NCBI GenBank assembly: GCA_023663365.1
Contig: JAMPHP010000004.1
Coordinates: 1 to 64,000 of the forward strand
Direction of reading: 5' to 3'
From: Muribaculaceae bacterium
GTDB lineage: Bacteria; Bacteroidota; Bacteroidia; Bacteroidales; Muribaculaceae
DNA: 64,000 nucleotides
Shown: positions 49,686 to 57,085 of the stretch, piece after piece
Layout of the letters: the number at the start of each line of letters is the position of its first letter
Position numbering within the stretch: the first letter of the stretch is position 1
The notes under the pieces: generated by a model
The model's input: only the letters and a program-made list of their open reading frames with translations
Databases searched by the model: none
Told to the model about the DNA's origin: nothing
Made by a program: the position numbers and the translations under genes

Positions 49686-50558
49686 CTAAAAGGGTAAATC
49701 GTCACCAAAAGAATCTATCGGCTCGCAAACATATTCTGAAAGCGGCAAATATGATAAATCGTGAAGTTTGTTTTTGTACAAATTGAGTATATGAGGATCT
49801 TCAATCTCTGAGTATCTCGCTTTCGAAAGGCTTGCATAATCTTCTTCTTTCTCTATGCCAAGAAATCTTCTACCGCATAGTCTTGCAGCAATTCCCGTTG
49901 TCGACGAACCAGCAAAGGGGTCAAGAATCCAATCTCTCTCAGAAGTACTGGCTAAAATGATACGAGTAAGTAATGCCAACGGCTTCTGCGTAGGATGTTT
50001 TCCACAAGACTTTTCCCACCGAGCAATAGCAGGAAGGCGCCAGACATCAGTCATCTGTTTGCCGTCATTTATTGCTTTCATTAACTCATAGTTGTACTTG
50101 TGTGGAACCTTAGGACATTTACGCGCCCACACGATAAACTCAGTTGAGTATGTAAAAAAGCGGCAAGAAATATTTGGCGGCGGGTTAGTTTTTGCCCACG
50201 TGATTACATTAAGGATTTTAAAACCAAGTTCTGCAAGAAGAGCAGCTATCGAGAATATATTATGATGAGTGCCTGAAACCCATATAGTTCCATTATCCTT
50301 TAGCTTGTCTCTACATAATGATAGCCATTCACGATTAAACGCCATAATTGATTCAGGTGTTCCACCTTTATCCCAATCGCCTTTATCCACACATACAACT
50401 TTCCCTGCTTGATAGCTAATCCCTCCATTCGACAGGAAGTAAGGGGGATCGGCAAATATCATATTAAACTTAAAATCAAACTGTGGGAGCACATCGAAGC
50501 TATCCCCTTTTACAATGGCGAAAGCTCTGTCTGTGGATTTAAAGAATGGCGTTATCAT
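49686..50558 (-). CDS. dpnA: DpnIIB/DpnA-type adenine methyltransferase (beta class)
   Basis: The 290-residue N6-adenine methyltransferase has motif IV before motif I: DPPY at residues 37-40 and DPFAGSSTTG at 213-222, the beta-class order. It also has FADPPYFLSNGGIS, VDKGDWDKGG, NVITWAKTNPPPN, FFTYSTEFIVWARK, NDGKQMTDVW and GKHPTQKP, closely matching the second methylase of DpnII-type systems, which also modifies single-stranded GATC DNA. It is the last gene of the island operon, six bases after the extra nuclease-like gene, and is AT-richer than the surrounding chromosome. Confidence 0.9.
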   Translation of the reverse strand: MITPFFKSTDRAFAIVKGDSFDVLPQFDFKFNMIFADPPYFLSNGGISYQAGKVVCVDKGDWDKGGTPESIMAFNREWLSLCRDKLKDNGTIWVSGTHHNIFSIAALLAELGFKILNVITWAKTNPPPNISCRFFTYSTEFIVWARKCPKVPHKYNYELMKAINDGKQMTDVWRLPAIARWEKSCGKHPTQKPLALLTRIILASTSERDWILDPFAGSSTTGIAARLCGRRFLGIEKEEDYASLSKARYSEIEDPHILNLYKNKLHDLSYLPLSEYVCEPIDSFGDDLPF

Positions 50559-50564
50559 AATCCA

Positions 50565-51095
50565 TTAAACAGGAGATGGAACCGGAAGGCCAAGCTTGTG
50601 AAGGGGTATGTATTGAAAATAATACTGACACCCGACAGAGATGATATAATCCAATGTATCTTTATAACGAGGATGTTTAAACCAATCGTCAAGGATATAC
50701 ATGTATTTCACCTCTATATTCAACGGAAAGAACAGTTTCTGATATTGCTTCTTTTTGAAGTCGCAAGTTTGCAACTTTTCATCCACGCTACCACCCCCAT
50801 GTTGAGTTTTTACCTCTATGATATGAGCAGTATTATTCGAAATAACATATATCCCATTGTCGGGGAGCAATCTCGCAGATATATGCTCTCGCCAATTAAT
50901 ACCTCTTGGCTCCAGAAACTTTGAGTAGAGCTCATGCTTCTGAAATACCTGTCCAACTTCCTGACCTTGAAAATATACCGAGTTACCCGAAACAGAGTAA
51001 CCATTCTGTTGACTCAAAAATAACTTTAAATCAACTTTTGCTTCATAAATTAATCCGGTACGAGTATTCGCTCCACCGGTACCTCCAACTTTCAT
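50565..51095 (-). CDS. PD-(D/E)XK nuclease-like protein within the R-M operon
   Basis: A 176-residue protein with a canonical nuclease core: Pro78-Asp79 (LLPDNGIYV), then Glu94-x-Lys96 (HIIEVKTQ), and a downstream conserved-looking helix (CDFKKKQYQKLFF). It starts GGTGGANTRTGLIYEAKVDLK and contains a glycine-rich GGGSVDEKL just after the active site. It overlaps the DpnII endonuclease gene by four bases (ATGA) and precedes dpnA, so it is an integral member of the operon. It is not part of the classical three-gene DpnII set. It may be a second restriction enzyme or an auxiliary nuclease; function unknown. Confidence 0.75.
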   Translation of the reverse strand: MKVGGTGGANTRTGLIYEAKVDLKLFLSQQNGYSVSGNSVYFQGQEVGQVFQKHELYSKFLEPRGINWREHISARLLPDNGIYVISNNTAHIIEVKTQHGGGSVDEKLQTCDFKKKQYQKLFFPLNIEVKYMYILDDWFKHPRYKDTLDYIISVGCQYYFQYIPLHKLGLPVPSPV

Positions 51096-51913
51096 TTCAC
51101 TTTCTCAATAAAGCTGTTTATATTTGTAAGATTATAAATGTTCGGCACATGCTCAAAAGCTTCTTCGAGCTTATTGCGAGCGGAGCTCCAACCAATTCCA
51201 TCAGTAATCCAAACGAACTCAAAACCGGGAACTGCATTGATTTTGGGGGCAAGTTCCGAATAGGCTCTTGCCACTTCATTAAGTTTTGAACCGCCACCAG
51301 TGTAGAAGTTCGCTTCGATAAGATATATCTTTTGTTTAGTACGGATCACAAAGTCGAAGCGCTTATTATCCGCTCCAAGAGCTTTAACAATATCCGGGAA
51401 CTCGGTGTAATATACTTCTTGCTCGAACTGAATTCCATTTTTCCTAAAAATACCGGCTACGAGACCTTCCATAATATGGCCGCCTCTATTCTTGCGAGCA
51501 TTAGAGTCAAGTCCTACTTCTACGCCAAACACATAATCGACCAAATTCTTAATCTGCTTTGCTTGAAAAACCTTAGTCAATCCGGTCTCATTGAGAAAGA
51601 CCGAGACTTGCTCTGGTGATTTGAAATAGTCCGACACCAAGCATATATTTCCGTTTTCGTCAATAGCTTTCTTCCGATCTTTTGCGCGAACAGCAATAAG
51701 AACATCTAACACAGAAAACACCTTTGGATTTTCATCCCAAAGTCGCTTAACTGCCGCGTCCATATCATCTTGACCTATCAAATAGTTAAGTTGATTAAGC
51801 TTAATTGAAATGGCTTCTACATTTGAAAACACTTTATGGAAATCCACATAATCACCAAGTGAGAAATGGGTTTCCTTCAACGGTTTCATGAAAGCGTCAA
51901 ATTCGTCACTCAT
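51092..51913 (-). CDS. dpnB: DpnII/MboI-type restriction endonuclease (GATC)
   Basis: The 273-residue protein matches the DpnII endonuclease family. The helical N-terminal part is followed by NARKNRGGHIMEGLVAGIF (about 138-156) and a nuclease core with Asp187 (KRFDFVIRT), Glu200 and Asn202 (IYLIEANFY). GGSKLNEVARAYSEL begins at residue 207. The family cuts before unmodified GATC. Two cognate adenine methylases flank it in the operon. It starts two bases after the dpnM stop. Confidence 0.92.
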   Translation of the reverse strand: MSDEFDAFMKPLKETHFSLGDYVDFHKVFSNVEAISIKLNQLNYLIGQDDMDAAVKRLWDENPKVFSVLDVLIAVRAKDRKKAIDENGNICLVSDYFKSPEQVSVFLNETGLTKVFQAKQIKNLVDYVFGVEVGLDSNARKNRGGHIMEGLVAGIFRKNGIQFEQEVYYTEFPDIVKALGADNKRFDFVIRTKQKIYLIEANFYTGGGSKLNEVARAYSELAPKINAVPGFEFVWITDGIGWSSARNKLEEAFEHVPNIYNLTNINSFIEKVK

Positions 51914-51915
51914 AA

Positions 51916-52854
51916 TTATCGTAAAACGTTGTGTAGAGTGCCATGGGCACCCTGACAGTTTGCATAATTTCTTATTAATAGCTCAGTCAGTGCTCCTCGC
52001 TTTGCAGGATTCGCATTTATACACCGCTTTGCAACAACTCTTTCTATCGTAAAATCGTGATACAATTCATCAAAAAAATTATCATCGTTATTACGATTTC
52101 TGCAATCTGAATTGCTTAAAATCTCAAAGCACCCTTCCTCTGACAATTCAGCAAAATAAGTATGTAATCTTCGCTGTTCATTGTCATTGAAGGCTTCTTT
52201 TACGTAAGAATTGAAACTTGAGGTAGCATCTAAAGGTCGATATGGTGGATCAAAATAAAAAAATGTATATCCATCTACGAACTCTCGAGTTTGAGCAAAA
52301 TCACCTTTTAAGATTTCAACTTTCTGTAGTAGTTCACTATCAGATACAATAAGTTCCGCATCACAAATTGTCGGGTTTAAATAACGGCCAAACGGCACAT
52401 TAAATCCACCTTTTGAATTTTCTCTATACAGCCCATTGAAGCATGTTCTATTAAGGAAGATCATATAGGTGGCATCTTCAATCCGGGTAAGTGTTGGATT
52501 ATTGAACCGATTACGAATTTCAAGATAAAAATTTTTCTGCGCTTCATGTTCCTTACATTCGCGAAATTTACTTTGAATCGCATTCAATGAGTTGATTAAT
52601 TCATAAGGCTCATCTCTAATTATGCGGTACGTATTTATGAGATGCGAATTAATGTCATTTATTATAGCTCTTTCAATATTGGGATAGTTCTGGAGCATAA
52701 AAAAGAGCATAGCGCCTCCACCTACAAATGGTTCTATGTAGGTTACTCCTCTCTGTCTGCTGAAGTTTTCAGGGAGGAATGAATCAATGGTGGGGAGCAA
52801 TTGAGTCTTGCCACCAGCCCATTTAAGAAAAGGCTTACCCTTAACTTTTTTCAT
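51916..52854 (-). CDS. dpnM: Dam/DpnM-type adenine methyltransferase (alpha class)
   Basis: The 312-residue enzyme methylates adenine in GATC. Motif I region KPFLKWAGGKTQLLP starts at residue 7, YIEPFVGGGAMLF is at 39-51, and DPPY at 202-205, the alpha-class order with DPPY late. RTCFNGLYRENSKGGFNVPFG is also typical of Dam-like proteins. It is the first gene of the operon, as needed for host protection before the nuclease appears, with a promoter at 52884-52914 and a leader of about 20 nt. Confidence 0.94.
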   Translation of the reverse strand: MKKVKGKPFLKWAGGKTQLLPTIDSFLPENFSRQRGVTYIEPFVGGGAMLFFMLQNYPNIERAIINDINSHLINTYRIIRDEPYELINSLNAIQSKFRECKEHEAQKNFYLEIRNRFNNPTLTRIEDATYMIFLNRTCFNGLYRENSKGGFNVPFGRYLNPTICDAELIVSDSELLQKVEILKGDFAQTREFVDGYTFFYFDPPYRPLDATSSFNSYVKEAFNDNEQRRLHTYFAELSEEGCFEILSNSDCRNRNNDDNFFDELYHDFTIERVVAKRCINANPAKRGALTELLIRNYANCQGAHGTLHNVLR

Positions 52855-52883
52855 TATTTGTTGGCAGTAGTTTTATCACTTTG

Positions 52884-52914
52884 CAAAAATAATGTTTTTT
52901 TTCTTACCCTCCAA
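52884..52914 (-). promoter_or_regulatory. Promoter of the DpnII-type operon
   Basis: On the minus strand TTG at 52914-52912, 20 bp, TATTTTTG at 52891-52884. The -33 box lies inside the right direct repeat, so the island's promoter spans the insertion boundary. Confidence 0.75.
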
Positions 52915-52933
52915 AACCGACCGAGGCCGATTA
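52907..52933. repeat. Right direct repeat bounding the R-M island
   Basis: Partner of 49636-49662 (24 of 27 identical). This copy overlaps one arm and the tail of the DUF362 gene's terminator hairpin, which suggests that the terminator was the original insertion target. Confidence 0.75.
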
Positions 52934-52954
52934 TCGGCGGATAATCGGCCTCGG
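52913..52954 (-). terminator. Terminator of the DUF362 gene
   Basis: A perfect 15-bp inverted repeat, CCGAGGCCGATTATC/GATAATCGGCCTCGG, with a four-base loop spans 52921-52954. On the minus strand it is followed by TCGG and TTTT. It begins 23 bp after the stop codon at 52977. Confidence 0.75.
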
Positions 52955-52976
52955 CAGTTCGGTGTGTGCGCGGTGC

Positions 52977-53957
52977 TTACTTGAGCTCCACGAGTTTGTA
53001 GTTCTGCGAGCCTATGCCGATCTGCTCGGCATAGTCGAGGGTGTGGGTGCCGTGGCGCGAGTTGATGCGCTCGATGAGGTCGGCTTTACCGGGGTCGTCG
53101 GAGTTGAATACCATGTCGACACATGCACGGTCGAGGGCTACGGGGTCGAGCGAAGCGAAGATGCCGAGGTCGCCCATCTTGGGTGCTGCGGGGTTGCCGT
53201 CGCAGTCGCAATCGACCGAGAGGCGATTGGCTACGTTGATATACAGAATCTTGTCGCCGGTGTGGTTTATTACGGCCTTGGCAGCCTCGGCCATTGACTC
53301 AAGGAAGTCGTCCTGCGGCGCTACGCACTGCCACACGGAGTCGACATTGGCGGTCTTGCCTGCGCTGTGGATGTAGGTTTTGCCGGCTGAGGAGCCGATG
53401 CCGATGGAAATGTTTTTGATAGCACCTCCGAAGCCGCCCATGGCGTGGCCTTTGAAGTGCGAGAGCACCACGGTGAAGTCGTAGCCGGGGTAGCTCTTGC
53501 CCACGATGTCGTAGGCGAGGTGCTTGCCGCCCTCGAGGGGGAGGATGGTGTCGCCCTCGGCATCCATGATGTCGACGGGGGCGATGGCTGTAAATCCGTG
53601 CTCCTCGGCGGCCTTACGGTGTGCTTCGGTGGTGTTTCGGTTGCCGGCGTATGCGGTGTTGCACTCGATGATAGTGGCGCCGAGGCTCTGCACGAGGGGG
53701 CGGATGAGGGCGGTGTCGAGGTGGTTCGACTTATTGGACTCGCCCGTGGAGAGCTTCACGGCCACATTGCTGCCTTCGGCTTTGCGGCCGAGGGCTTCGT
53801 AGATTTTCACGAGGTTCTCAGGGGTGATGTCGCGGATGTAGTAGACGGTCGATACGTCGGTGGAATCGGCCACTTCGGCGGCTTGCTCGCCGGTGGCCTT
53901 TGCGCCGCAGGAGCTCAGCATGGCACCGGCAGCGAGGATTGCAATTAATTTCTTCAT
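52977..53957 (-). CDS. DUF362 lipoprotein
   Basis: The 326-residue protein begins with a lipoprotein signal (MKKLIAILAAGAMLSSCG; lipobox cysteine 17). The DUF362 domain covers most of the rest: VAVKLSTGESNKSNHLDTALIRPLV, SLGATIIECNTAY, LSHFKGHAMGGFGGAIKNISIG, and DPVALDRACVDMVF. DUF362 proteins are often linked with iron-sulphur ferredoxin domains; none is present here. It is downstream of, and possibly co-transcribed with, the TonB-dependent receptor gene 16 bp away. Exact role unknown. Confidence 0.85.
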   Translation of the reverse strand: MKKLIAILAAGAMLSSCGAKATGEQAAEVADSTDVSTVYYIRDITPENLVKIYEALGRKAEGSNVAVKLSTGESNKSNHLDTALIRPLVQSLGATIIECNTAYAGNRNTTEAHRKAAEEHGFTAIAPVDIMDAEGDTILPLEGGKHLAYDIVGKSYPGYDFTVVLSHFKGHAMGGFGGAIKNISIGIGSSAGKTYIHSAGKTANVDSVWQCVAPQDDFLESMAEAAKAVINHTGDKILYINVANRLSVDCDCDGNPAAPKMGDLGIFASLDPVALDRACVDMVFNSDDPGKADLIERINSRHGTHTLDYAEQIGIGSQNYKLVELK

Positions 53958-53973
53958 ATATGTATTGTATTAT

Positions 53974-55830
53974 TTAAATTCTAATGCGGAAGCCTCCGAA
54001 GCCTGTGAGGCCGGGCATGTCGTAGCCTCGGTTGATGACATAATGACAGTTGGCGATATTCTCGAGGCGGACAAAGAGCTGCACGTAGTCCGAGAGGTCG
54101 AAGGTAGCCTTGGCATTGACCAGCGCGTAGTTCTGGCGGGCTATGCCTTCGTCGACATACAGCCCGGCCACGCCCTTTAGCTCTGCCGAGAGAAGGAAGT
54201 TCTCCGAGGCCTGCCATTCGGCACCGAGGTAGTACTGGTTGCGCGGAGCTCCGGCAAGGTTTGCCAGCGAGGTGTGCAGATAGCTGTACGAGGCGTTGAG
54301 ATGCAGGATCGGGAGCACCCTGTAGCGTGCCGACACTTCGATGCCTTTGTTGATGAAAGAGCCCGTGTTGAGGTTCTTCATGTTGAGGGTCTGTATCATA
54401 TTGCTGCCGCGGGCGAAGTAGGCAGTCACGTCGAAGTCGAGGCCGAAGCCGAAGGCCTTGCCCACCGACACCTCGTAGTTCCACATCCGCTCGGGCCGGA
54501 GGTCGGGGTTGGCCATGCGGTAGAGGTAGAGCTCGCGGAATGAAGGATTGCGGTAGCCCGATGCAGCGGAGGCCTTGACGGTGACATCACCGGGGATATT
54601 GAGCGCGAAGCCACCCTGGGGCACCCATCGCGTGCCGAACTTATCGGAGTTGGCCATGCGCACGCCGCCATTGAGCACCAGCACGCGGCCGAAGAGCTGC
54701 TGCGAGTAGGTGATGTAGGGCGAGTACTCGGTGATGCTCTTGCGCGAGAAGGTGCCGAGGTTGTCGGGGCCGAGCGGTCGGCCTCCCGACATGGGTATTT
54801 TGCCCGAATATGTGGCGAAGTCGAAGCCTATCGTTGCCGACGCCCCCTGCCACGGGCGCACGTTCTGGTACAGGAGCACGCCGAGGCGGTCGTCGACACT
54901 GTGGAAGTGGCGCGGGTCGTCGATGAAGTGGTTGCCGTAGTTGTAGTAGACACGCGCCACACCGTCGGTGCTGCCGTAGACGTTGCTCACCACGGCCGAG
55001 GCCTCGCCGCGGGTGATGCTCTGGTAGTAGACGTCGGTCGAGGCGGGGTCGGAGAGCGTGGGATAGATGGGGTCGTGCGCCTTGAAGTTCATCAGGGTGA
55101 AGTCGACGTAAGCCTTCCAGTAGTTGCTGATATCGTAGCCCACCTTGCCGTAGCCGCTCCACTGCTTGAAGTCGAAGCCCTCGACATTGCCGTCGGTGCG
55201 GTCGTACGACACCGATGCCAGTGCCGAGAAAGCCCCGTAGCGCGCAGTGCCCGAGAGAGTGGTCTGCCAGGTGTTGAACGAGCCGTACTCCGAGGTGAGG
55301 GAGCCGTGCACGCCGTCGGCCTTGGCCTTGCGGGTGATCACATTGATGGTGCCGGCCATGGCATTGGAGCCATAGAGCACCGATGCGGGGCCACGAAGCA
55401 CTTCCACGCGCTCCACATAGTCCTTGGTGTAGAAATCAGCCACATGGTGCGAGTAGATGCCGGCAAACTGGGGCTGGCCGTCGAGCATCATCAGCACGGC
55501 GCTGGCGCGGTCGCCGCCTATGCCGCGCATCTTGATATGGCCCGAACCGCCGTTGCTCGACACTCCGAAGCCGAGGATGCCTCGTTCCGTGACGAAAAGG
55601 CTCGGCACGCGCCCCGACACTATCGACAGCAGTTGCGACGACCCGGCTTCCTCAAGCTCGGCACGGCCTACCACCGACACCGTGTAGGGCATCAGGCGTG
55701 CGGGCACGGCGGCATTGGAGCCGGTCACAAGCAGCTCGTCGAGCTGTCGGTTGAGCGAGTCGGGCTCCGAGGCTGCCGCAGGAGCAAGGGCAAAGGATAG
55801 CAGGAATATGGCGAAGATGATATTGCGCAT
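53974..55830 (-). CDS. TonB-dependent outer-membrane receptor
   Basis: ATG at 55830 starts a signal peptide (MRNIIFAIFLLSFALAPAAA); an upstream in-frame ATG at 55878 is less likely. The 618-residue protein has the plug domain (LDELLVTGSNAAVPARLMPYTVSVV, DRASAVLMMLDGQPQ, VERVEVLRGPASVLYGSNAMAGTINVIT). A beta-barrel follows with many alternating strands, ending in an aromatic-rich terminal strand (TGFGGFRIRI). The size and lack of a carboxypeptidase-like N-terminal extension resemble cobalamin, haem or siderophore receptors rather than SusC. The substrate is unknown; a DUF362 lipoprotein follows. Confidence 0.92.
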   Translation of the reverse strand: MRNIIFAIFLLSFALAPAAASEPDSLNRQLDELLVTGSNAAVPARLMPYTVSVVGRAELEEAGSSQLLSIVSGRVPSLFVTERGILGFGVSSNGGSGHIKMRGIGGDRASAVLMMLDGQPQFAGIYSHHVADFYTKDYVERVEVLRGPASVLYGSNAMAGTINVITRKAKADGVHGSLTSEYGSFNTWQTTLSGTARYGAFSALASVSYDRTDGNVEGFDFKQWSGYGKVGYDISNYWKAYVDFTLMNFKAHDPIYPTLSDPASTDVYYQSITRGEASAVVSNVYGSTDGVARVYYNYGNHFIDDPRHFHSVDDRLGVLLYQNVRPWQGASATIGFDFATYSGKIPMSGGRPLGPDNLGTFSRKSITEYSPYITYSQQLFGRVLVLNGGVRMANSDKFGTRWVPQGGFALNIPGDVTVKASAASGYRNPSFRELYLYRMANPDLRPERMWNYEVSVGKAFGFGLDFDVTAYFARGSNMIQTLNMKNLNTGSFINKGIEVSARYRVLPILHLNASYSYLHTSLANLAGAPRNQYYLGAEWQASENFLLSAELKGVAGLYVDEGIARQNYALVNAKATFDLSDYVQLFVRLENIANCHYVINRGYDMPGLTGFGGFRIRI

Positions 55831-55971
55831 AGTGTGATATAATGAGGCTTCTTGGTTATAGGCCACAAAGTTACGCACTTAACACAAAATATGCAATACC
55901 ATTATCACAGCGCGGCCTACCATTTTTGCGGATAGTGGGCCAACAAATTATGTTATATGAGTATTTTTTCT

Positions 55972-55979
55972 TACTTTTG
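55972..55979 (+). promoter_or_regulatory. -7 box of the rod-like RNA
   Basis: TACTTTTG matches TAnnTTTG. No clear TTG box is seen at the expected distance (AT-rich sequence instead). Transcription would start near 55986. Confidence 0.5.
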
Positions 55980-55985
55980 CAACGT

Positions 55986-56200
55986 AGTCGGGAAACCCGA
56001 CTCGCAACATACTAAAACAAGAGGCGTTATGCCCATCAGCTTGAAGTAGATAAGCGTCGGAAACTTACTAATGTATGCAAGCGGTTGGCTTAACTGTCTC
56101 CACGTCATATGGCGTGGAGCTGTTATTTCCACATCTGCATACAAAGGTATCCGACCACCTTCTACTTTAAGGCGTGGCATAGCAGCCCACGCCTCTTTTT
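55986..56200 (+). ncRNA. Rod-shaped structured RNA, candidate 6S RNA
   Basis: The interval folds into one long interrupted rod: 56019-56027 with 56189-56197 (AAGAGGCGT/ACGCCTCTT), 56041-56050 with 56161-56170 (ten pairs, one G-U), 56056-56061 with 56150-56155 (GTCGGA/TCCGAC), and 56072-56079 with 56136-56143 (TGTATGCA/TGCATACA). An internal bubble of 18 and 16 nt comes next, then a terminal hairpin 56098-56104 with 56113-56119 (CTCCACG/CGTGGAG). A closing stem, central bubble and terminal hairpin in about 180 nt is the architecture of 6S RNA, which binds RNA polymerase. A 5' hairpin (AGTCGGG-AAA-CCCGACT) precedes the rod. It could instead be a leader of the barrel-protein gene. Confidence 0.6.
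56170..56200 (+). terminator. Intrinsic terminator of the rod-like RNA
   Basis: AGGCGTGG/CCACGCCT (8 bp, 9-nt loop) followed by CTTTTT. Its 3' arm is the same segment that closes the rod with 56019-56027, so the two pairings exclude each other. Confidence 0.75.
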
Positions 56201-56246
56201 CTTAAATGCGGGAGTCGGGCCATTCCCCTAAACAATCTAATCCTTT

Positions 56247-56939
56247 ATGAAAAAGGCAATTTATTTACTAATCACTTGCCTAAGCCTGGCTTTTGCGGCC
56301 AATGCTCAGCTCGGTGAAAAATTTACTTTTGGCCTGCGTGCCGGAATGGGAATAGGAGGTTTTTCATCCTCAGACCCCTATCGCCTGATTGGTGGCAACA
56401 AATCAAGCAATTGGGACATGGAGACAAAACAGCAGGTTACATACAACGTCGGTGCAATCTTCGACATACCCGTGTATCGCAAGTGGGGCCTTTCTGCACA
56501 GACCGGCCTATGGTTCACTGAGCGCCACACCAAGTTCAACGGCACCAACAGCCACAACTCCACCACCTGGCGCAATCTCGACCTTAAAGCCATGTATCTG
56601 CAGCTTCCCATACAAATTGGCTATCACTACAACTTCAAGGGAGTGAACGTGCAGGCTCTTTTTGGTCCATTCCTTGAATACCGTCTGGGAGATGGTAATT
56701 CCAAGGCTGTCAAGAAAAAAGACGAAAACAAAACAGATGCCTTCAGCAGCGACGACAATGCCTTCTCATGGGGCCTATCTTTCGGATTGGGCGCTGAGTA
56801 CCGTCACATCTACCTTGGTATTAAATATGACTTAGGTCTGACTAATTACTATGATGGAAGCAATAAAGACCGAAAAGACGACCAACAATTAGACCTCAAA
56901 GGGAATATGTTCTCCATAGTTCTCGGTTGGAATTTTTAA
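56247..56939 (+). CDS. Outer-membrane beta-barrel protein (porin-like, PorT family type)
   Basis: The 230-residue protein has a signal peptide (MKKAIYLLITCLSLAFAANA). The barrel has alternating strands: FTFGLRAGMGIGGF, VTYNVGAIFDIPVYRKWGLSAQTGLWFTERHT, YLQLPIQIGYHYNFKGVNVQALFGPFLEYRLG, FGLGAEYRHIYLGIKYDLGLTNYYDG and a terminal MFSIVLGWNF. This is the layout of the outer membrane beta-barrel (PorT-like) family common in Bacteroidetes; the function is unknown. No TAnnTTTG box lies between it and the terminator of the upstream RNA, so it may depend on read-through. A strong terminator follows. Confidence 0.85.
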   Translation: MKKAIYLLITCLSLAFAANAQLGEKFTFGLRAGMGIGGFSSSDPYRLIGGNKSSNWDMETKQQVTYNVGAIFDIPVYRKWGLSAQTGLWFTERHTKFNGTNSHNSTTWRNLDLKAMYLQLPIQIGYHYNFKGVNVQALFGPFLEYRLGDGNSKAVKKKDENKTDAFSSDDNAFSWGLSFGLGAEYRHIYLGIKYDLGLTNYYDGSNKDRKDDQQLDLKGNMFSIVLGWNF

Positions 56940-56975
56940 ATCGGTTTAAACAGCTGATTTAACAAAAACAGACTA

Positions 56976-57012
56976 CGGAGAGCGGATGTCGACTCACGGC
57001 ATCCGCTCTCCG
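56976..57012 (+). terminator. Terminator of the beta-barrel protein gene
   Basis: Perfect 13-bp stem CGGAGAGCGGATG/CATCCGCTCTCCG with an 11-nt loop, followed by CTGTTTATATTTTT. Confidence 0.85.
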
Positions 57013-57085
57013 CTGTTTATATTTTTGCGGATAGAGGCCAACCAGAGGCCCCGGCGATGCGTTCTATAGTAAAACATTCATCAGT

